Assembly (NCBI GenBank): GCA_017472375.1
Contig: JAFUQL010000164.1
Coordinates: 1-8,287 of the forward strand
Origin: Oscillospiraceae bacterium
Lineage (GTDB): Bacteria > Bacillota > Clostridia > Oscillospirales > Ruminococcaceae
Length of the DNA: 8,287 bases
Direction of reading: 5' to 3'
Every line of letters begins with the position of its first letter. Positions within the stretch are counted from its first letter, which is position 1. Made by a program: the position numbers and the translations under genes. The notes under the pieces were generated by a model. The model made no database searches and had not been told where the DNA came from. It saw only the letters and a program-made list of their open reading frames with translations. Below, piece after piece: positions 1 to 4,905 of this stretch.

Positions 1-531
1 AAGTGGGAAGGGCGGGTCAAACACCTGAAGCAATACCGGGGTGATGGCCGCACTCACCGAAAAGCCCCGAATCGGAGCGTTTCGGACACCGAAAAGGCAC
101 TTATCGGATCCGATTCGGAGGGTGTCCCTGTCCCTGTCCCTGTTCCTGAACCTGTACCTGAGTCGTCGTCTGTCGACGACGACAAGCCGCACGGCGGGAC
201 GACGACGACCCCTGCCCTGTCGGATGCCTATGAGCGCACCTTCGGAGCGCCGCCCACCAACCATGTGACCCGTAAGCTGGAGGAGTACGCCGGCAAGATG
301 GGGCCGGAGCTGGTCTGCCGAGTGCTGGAGGAATGCGAGCGAAACGGTGCCAAGGGCTGGGGGTATGCCCGAACTGCGCTGGAGGACTGTGCGGCGAAGG
401 GCACCACGCTTGAGGAATACGAGCGGGCGCATCGAAGAGATGCGCCAAGCAAAAAGGTAGACCGGCCGGAGCCGTCGGGCACGGACATCCTGGCGCGGCG
501 GCGCCCGATCCGGCTGAAACGAGAAGACTGA
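1..531 (+). CDS. Phage replisome organizer, DnaD-like C-terminal domain (5' partial)
   Basis: The frame is open from base 1, so the N-terminus (in this family usually a winged-helix DNA-binding domain) lies outside the window; 176 residues are visible. Residues 42-53 are a Val-Pro/Glu-Pro repeat and the stretch after it is acidic and Thr-rich, a typical flexible linker. Residues about 76-145 match the DnaD/DnaB_2 C-terminal pattern: AYERTFG, then a helix ending KMGPELV, the aromatic segment GAKGWGYARTALEDCAAKG and TLEEYE. In this family the domain binds DNA and helps load the replicative helicase at the phage origin. The last 30 residues are basic. The stop is followed directly by AGAGGAGG, the ribosome binding site for the next reading frame. 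The domain call is from remembered family pattern, and is fairly sure; which sub-family of replisome organizer it is remains open. Confidence 0.8.
   Translation, partial: KWEGRVKHLKQYRGDGRTHRKAPNRSVSDTEKALIGSDSEGVPVPVPVPEPVPESSSVDDDKPHGGTTTTPALSDAYERTFGAPPTNHVTRKLEEYAGKMGPELVCRVLEECERNGAKGWGYARTALEDCAAKGTTLEEYERAHRRDAPSKKVDRPEPSGTDILARRRPIRLKRED
124..159 (+). repeat. Hexanucleotide GTNCCT-type repeat coding a Val-Pro linker
   Basis: Six-base units of the form GTCCCT, GTTCCT, GAACCT and GTACCT follow in tandem, in frame with the replisome organizer, and encode VPVPVPVPEPVP. The unit length is a multiple of three, so copy-number change would alter linker length without shifting frame. Confidence 0.75.
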
Positions 532-549
532 GAGAGGAGGAGCCGCCCT

Positions 550-627
550 GTGTGGTACAACTCAAGGCACTACCCGGACCCCACCGCCGGGGCGGCTTTT
601 GCTCGCATCGGAAAGGAGGAACGCCGT
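550..627 (+). other. In-frame 26-residue upstream extension of the resolvase ORF
   Basis: GTG at 550 is preceded by AGGAGG at 535-540 with a 9-base spacer, as good a start signal as the downstream one, and the frame runs without a stop into the resolvase. The encoded peptide, MWYNSRHYPDPTA followed by a short helix ending KEERR, does not belong to the RecU fold. It resembles, from memory, a very small phage protein with a Y-x-DPTA motif that is often separate. It could be a genuine N-terminal extension, a fused small protein, or an independently initiated product. The stretch also carries the internal ribosome binding site for the TTG start at 628. Confidence 0.45.
612..620 (+). promoter_or_regulatory. 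Ribosome binding site for the TTG start at 628
   Basis: AAAGGAGGA is close to a full anti-SD match, with 7-8 bases to TTG 628. It supports initiation at a TTG codon where the RecU-like homology begins, although a second good site lies upstream at 535-540. Confidence 0.7.
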
Positions 628-1188
628 TTGAACAGCGGCAAAGAATTTGAAAACGACTGGCGGCGCAGCGTGCCGCCTGACGTGTGGTACTACCGGCTGA
701 GGGACAGCTCGGCCACATTTTACGGCGGCGCGCAGGAGGGCATCCGCTTCGCGCCGGATAACATCTGCGACTGTGTCCTGTACCGCTGGCCGTATCTGCA
801 TCTGGTGGAGCTTAAGACTGTAGCACAGAGTCCGGCGAGCCTGAGCGCCATGTTCGGCAGGTTCGACCCGGAAAAAGAGCGCTACAAAAAGCAGAAGCAT
901 CTGGAGGACATGGACGCTGCCGCGGCGCATCCGGGCGTGGTGGCCTCGGTGGTGATCAATTACCGGGGCAGCAGCCATACATATGCGGTCTCTGTGGGGA
1001 AGGTCTTGAGCTTTCTGAGTGCGGCCATCCATGGGCACGGCCGCAAAAGCATCCCCGAGAGCTGGTGCCAGGAGCATGGAGTGCTGGTCCCTCAGCAGCT
1101 CCTCAGGGTGCACTATCGGTACGACGTGCGGGAGATGATGACCCGCACAGAGGGGAGGGCGGAAGATGAGCGACCTGATCAGCCGTGA
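628..1188 (+). CDS. RecU-like Holliday junction resolvase (phage type)
   Basis: From the TTG start the product has 186 residues. It opens with NSGKEFENDWRRSVPPDVWYYRLRD, the G-K-x-F-E opening typical of phage RecU-like (PBP-related factor A) nucleases. It then shows NICDCVLY and, at residues 59-64, LVELKT. D48, E61 and K63 fit the D...E-x-K core of the PD-(D/E)XK nuclease fold. RecU enzymes resolve recombination intermediates by Mg-dependent cleavage of four-way junctions; in phages they act in replication and recombination before packaging. The usual family length is 170-210 residues, so it is complete. Start choice: homology begins at TTG 628, but GTG 550 would add 26 residues (212 in all). 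The 3' end overlaps the next gene by 23 bases. The family assignment is fairly sure; the exact substrate is inferred. Confidence 0.8.
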   Translation: MNSGKEFENDWRRSVPPDVWYYRLRDSSATFYGGAQEGIRFAPDNICDCVLYRWPYLHLVELKTVAQSPASLSAMFGRFDPEKERYKKQKHLEDMDAAAAHPGVVASVVINYRGSSHTYAVSVGKVLSFLSAAIHGHGRKSIPESWCQEHGVLVPQQLLRVHYRYDVREMMTRTEGRAEDERPDQP

Positions 1189-1429
1189 GGACGTGCTGGC
1201 CCTGCTGCCGGGCACCGACACCGTTGGCCCGAAGCCCAGCGCCCTGCGCCGGAAGGTGGAGCAGCTCCCCGGGGTCGTGCGGTGCCGTGACTGCCTGTGG
1301 CACGGCGTGTACGCCGCGAACGGCAAGGACTTTTGCGTCATGCCGATGGGCGAAAAGACCTGCATCTTCGTTCAGCCGGACGGATTCTGCAGCAACGGAG
1401 AAAGGAGAAAAGAAAATGAGCGAGAATGA
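1166..1429 (+). CDS. Small Cys-rich phage protein, probable zinc-binding
   Basis: The protein has 87 residues, starting at ATG after GGGGAGG at 1152-1158. It begins with MSDLISREDVLALL, an opening common in small Clostridia phage proteins, and contains VRCRDCLWHG (C40, C43, H46), then C57, C66 and C75, ending with DGFCSNGERR. The CxxC plus later cysteines suggests a structural zinc site. I recognise the overall pattern (ISR-x-D ... VRCxDC ... GFCxxGER) from phage early regions but know no function. It overlaps both neighbours, the resolvase by 23 bases and the next gene by 14, so it is probably made by coupled translation from the same transcript. Confidence 0.7.
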   Translation: MSDLISREDVLALLPGTDTVGPKPSALRRKVEQLPGVVRCRDCLWHGVYAANGKDFCVMPMGEKTCIFVQPDGFCSNGERRKENERE

Positions 1430-1601
1430 CATCAACAAGGCTATGCTTAGCCTTTGCGGGGAGGCTATTCGGTGCGCGAGGAGCGCTCTGAGCGCTGCTA
1501 GCAACAGGGCGATGACCGACTACGCCATTGGCCACATCGATGGTGTGGCGAAGGTGCTGGACAAGCTCATTGAGCTTCAGGAGGGCGATAACCATGCGTG
1601 A
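1416..1601 (+). CDS. Hypothetical small helical phage protein
   Basis: This 61-residue protein starts at ATG 1416 after AAAGGAGA (1401-1408). The sequence runs from MSENDINKAMLSLCGEAIRC to KVLDKLIELQEGDNHA and looks entirely alpha-helical, with regularly spaced Leu, Ile and Ala and no membrane segment or signal peptide. A longer in-frame extension to 1185 runs through the neighbouring gene and is discarded, because that stretch is an Arg/Pro/Ser-rich shadow translation. The gene overlaps the previous gene by 14 bases and the YopX gene by 8. I do not recognise it. Confidence 0.6.
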   Translation: MSENDINKAMLSLCGEAIRCARSALSAASNRAMTDYAIGHIDGVAKVLDKLIELQEGDNHA

Positions 1602-2067
1602 AATCCTGTTCCGCGGCAGGCGCAAAGACAACGGCGAGTGGGTGCATGGGTATTATGTGTGCCTGCACGATGACAAAAGCCACAAGTCACACCGTATCTA
1701 CCCCGGCCACGCCGAATCGGACTGTGGGGACTTTTACCCCGACTGGTTCGAGATCGACCCCAACACCATCGGCCAGTATATCGGGCTGAAGGACAAACAC
1801 GGTGAGTACATTTTCGAGGGCGACACCCTGCGCGTCACCTATACGTCAGGCAAGTACGACTTCGACACCAGGGTGTTTTCCGAGGCACTGACTACGGAGG
1901 TCGGAGCGATTCGCATCACTCCCTTAGGACTAATAGTGGACACCGTGGAGGAAGCCATCTACATGTGGGAGATCCTTCCTGACCCGTGGGCGTGCCTTGA
2001 GGTCATCGGCAACATCCACGACGACCCGGAGCTGGAGGAGGGCGACGATCATGATGACTCTGCTTGA
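1594..2067 (+). CDS. YopX family phage protein
   Basis: The protein has 157 residues. The opening MREILFRGRRKDNGEWVHGYYV is the YopX hallmark (R-x-I-x-FRG-x-R ... G-x-WVxGY). It is followed by DPNTIGQYIGLKDKHGEYIFEGDTLRV at about residues 55-81 (TIGQYTGLKDKNGKxIyEGDI in the family), and by a final segment LEVIGNIHDDPELEE that matches the family's VIGNIYDNPELL end. YopX proteins are common in prophages of Bacillus and Clostridia, with a beta-rich fold and no settled function. ATG 1594 is chosen because the family motif starts there; the in-frame region back to 1528 is a shadow of the upstream gene. The GAGGG at 1581-1585 serves as ribosome binding site. The acidic C-terminal tail overlaps the next start by 17 bases. 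Confidence 0.88.
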   Translation: MREILFRGRRKDNGEWVHGYYVCLHDDKSHKSHRIYPGHAESDCGDFYPDWFEIDPNTIGQYIGLKDKHGEYIFEGDTLRVTYTSGKYDFDTRVFSEALTTEVGAIRITPLGLIVDTVEEAIYMWEILPDPWACLEVIGNIHDDPELEEGDDHDDSA

Positions 2068-2200
2068 CATGGTCATCTGCGTCACGGTCGCCGCTGTGCT
2101 GATCCTAATGGCGGTGGGCACCGCAGCGGCGGCTGCAATCGTCACCGTGGGTCTTATTGGGGCGCTAAAAGACCTGCTGGAAGACTTGAACTTAGACTGA
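2051..2200 (+). CDS. Single-pass membrane miniprotein
   Basis: This 49-residue protein starts at ATG 2051 (a second ATG follows at 2054) with GGAGG about a dozen bases upstream. Residues about 5-38 are continuously hydrophobic (Val, Ala, Leu, Ile, with TAAAAAIVTVGLIGAL), enough for one long transmembrane helix. A short acidic amphipathic tail, KDLLEDLNLD, follows. It begins within the last 17 bases of the YopX gene in another frame. No holin-like charge pattern or second segment is seen, and its early-region position does not suggest lysis. Function unknown. Confidence 0.55.
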   Translation: MMTLLDMVICVTVAAVLILMAVGTAAAAAIVTVGLIGALKDLLEDLNLD

Positions 2201-2211
2201 AGAAAGGGGCT

Positions 2212-2219
2212 GGAGGAGG
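2212..2219 (+). promoter_or_regulatory. Ribosome binding site deciding GTG 2228
   Basis: GGAGGAGG lies 8 bases before GTG 2228. The alternative GTG at 2219 shares its first base with the last G of this site, so it cannot be used efficiently with it. Confidence 0.7.
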
Positions 2220-2227
2220 TGAGCGGT

Positions 2228-2644
2228 GTGACCTATGAGGACAAAAAGGACTGGCTCAATGGCTACCGGCGGGCTCTGCGCCGCCAGCGGGCGCTAGAGC
2301 TGGAAGTGGAGCGCCTGCAGGCTGAGGCGGAACGGGTCACGCCGCTCCTGACTCCAGCTTTGGGGCGGGGCGGATCCGGCGGCGGCCGGCTGCCTATGGC
2401 AGTGGAGCGCATCATAGAGTCCCGGCAGGATCTTGAGAGACAGATCTTCGACTGCCAGCGGGTGCGGGCTCAGATCATGGCCGCGATCGCCACCGTGCCG
2501 GACGAACGGCTGCAGGACGTTTTGCGGCTTAAGTACATCTCCGGTCTGACCTATGAGTGCATCGCCGAGCAGCTGAACTGTTCCGACAAGTGGGCCAAAC
2601 ATCTGCACCGTAAGGCGGTGGAGTTCCTTGTAGTTCCCCTCTGA
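2228..2644 (+). CDS. Sigma-70 region 4-like phage regulator (ArpU/RinA/DUF1492 type)
   Basis: From GTG 2228 the protein has 138 residues. The first half is a charged helix rich in Arg, Glu and Leu (coiled-coil-like, about residues 5-38), then a Gly-rich turn and a second helix. Residues about 91-133 form a region-4 type helix-turn-helix: PDERLQDVLRLKYISGLTY, then E-x-IAEQLNCSDKWAKHLHRKAVEFL. Proteins of this layout at the end of the early region of Firmicutes phages are late-transcription activators or sigma-like factors that switch on packaging, head and lysis genes. Here the neighbour downstream is a long non-coding region and then the terminase genes, which fits that role. The exact family is uncertain among ArpU, RinA and DUF1492. 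Confidence 0.75.
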   Translation: MTYEDKKDWLNGYRRALRRQRALELEVERLQAEAERVTPLLTPALGRGGSGGGRLPMAVERIIESRQDLERQIFDCQRVRAQIMAAIATVPDERLQDVLRLKYISGLTYECIAEQLNCSDKWAKHLHRKAVEFLVVPL

Positions 2645-2852
2645 GGCATGGTATCGTTAAGATGCAAAAGCTCCGGGGGAGCTCCTCGGGGCTCACGGTA
2701 TGGCAGGATGATCTGCACGAGGGTCGGCTGCCGCAGTTGGATGTTGATTTTTATACGATTTCAACCAGCTGGTGCCCCGGGCTGTGTGCCGGGTAAGTTC
2801 TCACAGGCCACCGCAGGCTACGCGGAGAGGGCGAGGCAAGCCGCCCTCGATG

Positions 2853-2886
2853 CCCGCCGGGCTGTCCGAGCCCCGGCGGGTTTTAT
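2853..2886 (+). terminator. Rho-independent terminator-like hairpin
   Basis: CCCGCCGGG (2853-2861) pairs with CCCGGCGGG (2872-2880). Two inner pairs, CT/AG, form with one bulged C, and TTTTAT follows. It lies about 210 bases past the regulator gene and could end the early transcript. It is directly followed by the tRNA-like fold. Confidence 0.65.
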
Positions 2887-2888
2887 AT

Positions 2889-2953
2889 GCTGCATCGCGG
2901 CCGGCCGTAACGGCGGCAGCGCGTGAGAGGTGCAAATCCTCAGTGCGGCACCA
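2889..2953 (+). ncRNA. Candidate tRNA-like structure ending in ACCA
   Basis: GCTGCAT (2889-2895) pairs over seven positions with GTGCGGC (2943-2949), with two G-U pairs, as an acceptor stem. A discriminator A (2950) and CCA (2951-2953) follow. GAGG (2927-2930) and CCTC (2938-2941) form a T-stem around the seven-base loop TGCAAAT, one base away from the canonical TTCAAAT. Between acceptor and T-arm is a single long hairpin (2896-2923: CGCG/CGCG, then GCCG and CCG pairs around TAA) instead of separate D and anticodon arms. It is therefore not a normal tRNA; a degenerate tRNA, a tRNA mimic, or coincidence in GC-rich DNA are all possible. It was found by eye, without energy calculation. Confidence 0.4.
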
Positions 2954-3088
2954 ACAATTCCTAGCATCTATGTGCGATCCTCCTTCAGCAGCACGGAGCC
3001 TGCGCCCGGCGGATTTCTTTGGTACATTCTTTTTGCCGCCCGGTGTCCGCTGCGATAAGGCCCCACCGCCGCCTGAGATGGCGGCATT

Positions 3089-3119
3089 GCCCGTATCCGA
3101 TCGGATGCGGGCTTTTCTA
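3089..3119 (+). terminator. Rho-independent terminator-like hairpin
   Basis: GCCCGTATCC (3089-3098) pairs with GGATGCGGGC (3103-3112) over ten positions with one G-U pair and a GATC loop, followed by TTTTCTA. A smaller hairpin, GCCGCC/GGCGGC, lies just before it at 3068-3085. It is about 110 bases upstream of the first packaging gene. It could end a small RNA or be part of an anti-termination leader for the late operon. Confidence 0.65.
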
Positions 3120-3229
3120 TGCCCATCCTGCCCGCGCGAGGGCGGGGAGGGCGCCAATGGGCGAGCCCGGTAAAGCAGATTCCGGGAGGGCGGGTACGGG
3201 GATCTACAACGCATTGAGAGGTGGTGACG

Positions 3230-3619
3230 ATGCCCAAAGAGCAGAACCTCATTCCCTTCGACCGGCGGTCGGAGGAGGAGCGCAAGGAGCTTGCACGGCA
3301 GGGCGGCATCGCTTCCGGGGCGGCGCGGCGGCGCAAGCGCGCCATGCGGGATGCCGCCGACTATTACCTCTCGCTGCCGGTGGCGGACAAGCGAGTCTTC
3401 AACAAGCTGGCCCGCCGGTGCGTGGACCCCGAGGACATCGACAACCAGATGATGGTGATCGCGGGTCTGACCGAGGCGGCTGCGGCCGGCGATGCCCGCG
3501 CTGGTCGGCTTCTGTTTGACATCCTGGGAGAGGACAAAGCCGCTCCGACCCAGCCGGAAGAGACCGACCTGCTCTCTGCCGCACTGGAACAGCTTGCGGG
3601 CGAGGAGGATGCGGAATGA
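3230..3619 (+). CDS. Putative small terminase subunit (KGG-like, upstream of TerL)
   Basis: The protein has 129 residues from ATG 3230, with AGAGG at 3217-3221 as ribosome binding site; GTG 3221 and 3224 are in frame but have no site. The opening MPKEQNLIPFDRRSEEERKE leads into LARQGGIASGAARRRKRAMR (residues 21-40), a G-G-x-A-S-G-x-A-R-R-x-K motif like that of KGG-type proteins. It is common in the gene just before large terminase in Clostridia phages. Helices around VDPEDIDNQMMVIAGLTEAAAAGDARA and an acidic C-terminus follow. Small terminases bind the packaging site and hand DNA to the motor. The 4-base ATGA overlap with the large terminase and its place in the operon support the role, but I see no textbook helix-turn-helix, so the assignment is contextual. 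Confidence 0.65.
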   Translation: MPKEQNLIPFDRRSEEERKELARQGGIASGAARRRKRAMRDAADYYLSLPVADKRVFNKLARRCVDPEDIDNQMMVIAGLTEAAAAGDARAGRLLFDILGEDKAAPTQPEETDLLSAALEQLAGEEDAE

Positions 3620-4905
3620 TCTCTCAAAAGCAGCTTCAGGTCCTCGCATTTGGCGAGAGCCGGTACGATGCACTGATCTGCGATGGGGCCATCCGTTCCG
3701 GCAAGACGGCGTTCATGTCGGTGGGCTTTGTCCTCTGGGCGATGAAATATTTTACCGGCCGCAACTTCGCCATCTGCGGCAAGACGGTGGGCACTGCGAT
3801 GAAGAACATCGTGGTGCCGCTCATGGACCTGAGCTATATGCGCAGGCGGTACGACATGAAGCTCAGCCGCGCCGAGAACAAGCTGACCGTCTCCAGGGGC
3901 GGGCGCACCAACACCTTTTACATCTACGGCGGCAAGGATGAGAGCAGCTATATGCTGATCCAGGGCATCACGCTTGCGGGGGTGATGCTGGACGAGACCG
4001 CCCTGATGACCCGCAGCTTTGTGGAGCAGGCACTTGCCCGCTGTTCGGTGGAGGGCTCGAAGTTCTGGTTCAACTGCAACCCGGCGGGCCCGAAGCACTG
4101 GTTCTATGAGGAGTGGGTGTGCAAGGCTGAGGAAAAGAACGCCCTGCACCTGCACTTTGAGATGCGGGACAATCCGAGCCTGTCCGAAGAGATGCTGCGG
4201 CGGTACGAGAGCCTGTACACCGGCGTGTTCTACCAGCGGTATATTCTGGGGCTTTGGGTCAATGCGGAGGGCACCATTTACCGGGAGTTCGCCGGGGCGG
4301 TGACCTCGGCGCAGAACCGCTTCCTCTGGCCGCCGGATCAGAAGCTGAAGCCCTGGCGGGTCAACATCGGGGTGGACTTCGGCGGGCACCTTTCCAAGCA
4401 TAGCTTTGTGGCGGTGGGCGTACTGCCGGGCTGGTCCGGCTGTGTGGGGCTGATGTCCTGCCGGGTGGAGCCCTACGGCGAGGATGCCGACCATCTGGCG
4501 GTGCAGTTCCTCCGCTTCGCGCAGGCGGTGTTTTCCCGGTATGGGCGCATCGATGCGGTGTATGCGGATTCCGCCGAGCAGACCCTGATCCGGCATCTGA
4601 TCAGCCGGGCGCAGGCAAGCGAGCTGCCATGGCTGGCGGTGCGCATCGGCAACAGCGCAAAAATTGAGATCAACGACCGGATCCGGCTCACCTCCATCCT
4701 GATGGCGGCGGGCCGTTTCTGGTATATGCCCGAGGCACAGACTCTGCGGGATGCACTGGCGGCGGCTCTGTGGGACAGCCGCAGCCCCGCGCAGGACCGG
4801 CGGCTGGATGACGGCACCACCGACATCGACACGCTGGATGCCTTTGAGTATGCCATCGAGCGGGACTATAAGCGATACCTGAAAAGCAGCGAGGTGAACG
4901 GATGA
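3616..4905 (+). CDS. terL: Phage terminase large subunit (PBSX/Terminase_3 type)
   Basis: The 429-residue protein is the DNA-packaging motor: an ATPase that pumps DNA into the prohead and a nuclease that cuts the concatemer. Residues 24-31 are GAIRSGKT, the Walker A loop with the Arg typical of terminases. VMLDE at 123-127 is Walker B with the catalytic Glu, and WFNCNPAG at 151-158 is the coupling motif. In the RNase H-like nuclease half, GVDFGG gives D254, YADSAE gives D318, and the DIDTLDAFEYA segment (residues 403-412) carries the third acidic site. FYQRYILGLWVNAEGTIYREF is the usual linker between the two halves in PBSX-type enzymes. The length is normal and all key residues are present, so it should be functional. 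It overlaps both neighbours by ATGA, suggesting coupled translation with the small subunit and the portal. Confidence 0.95.
   Translation: MISQKQLQVLAFGESRYDALICDGAIRSGKTAFMSVGFVLWAMKYFTGRNFAICGKTVGTAMKNIVVPLMDLSYMRRRYDMKLSRAENKLTVSRGGRTNTFYIYGGKDESSYMLIQGITLAGVMLDETALMTRSFVEQALARCSVEGSKFWFNCNPAGPKHWFYEEWVCKAEEKNALHLHFEMRDNPSLSEEMLRRYESLYTGVFYQRYILGLWVNAEGTIYREFAGAVTSAQNRFLWPPDQKLKPWRVNIGVDFGGHLSKHSFVAVGVLPGWSGCVGLMSCRVEPYGEDADHLAVQFLRFAQAVFSRYGRIDAVYADSAEQTLIRHLISRAQASELPWLAVRIGNSAKIEINDRIRLTSILMAAGRFWYMPEAQTLRDALAAALWDSRSPAQDRRLDDGTTDIDTLDAFEYAIERDYKRYLKSSEVNG

Larger units (their letters stand above)
2645..3229. other. Structured intergenic region between regulator and terminase
   Basis: About 585 bases with no gene I can support. 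Hairpins seen by eye are AGCTCC/GGAGCT (2669-2683), GAGGGCG/CGCCCTC (2827-2848), the terminator-like stem at 2853-2880, the tRNA-like fold at 2889-2953, GCCGCC/GGCGGC (3068-3085) and the terminator-like stem at 3089-3112. Overlapping frames on both strands give Arg/Pro/Cys-rich translations with no family pattern. In phages of this layout the space just before the terminase genes commonly holds the late promoter, leader RNA and the cos or pac site. No clear -35/-10 pair was found. Confidence 0.6.

Noticed and set aside
41..268. 75-codon plus-strand frame with ATG
   Set aside because: It is a shadow of the replisome organizer frame; the Val-Pro repeat reads as SLSLSLFLNLYLS in this frame.
2889..2953. 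A canonical tRNA gene
   Set aside because: No D-arm or anticodon arm with a seven-base loop can be drawn; only acceptor and T-arm features are present, so it is reported as tRNA-like only.
2801..3673. 290-codon minus-strand frame across the non-coding region
   Set aside because: It runs into the antisense of the terminase genes, is Arg/Pro/Gly-rich, and crosses hairpins and terminators; no recognisable domain.
3364..4596. 410-codon open frame on the minus strand
   Set aside because: It lies opposite the small and large terminase genes, which carry all expected motifs. The translation is His/Pro/Arg/Leu-rich, as usual for the antisense of GC-rich genes.
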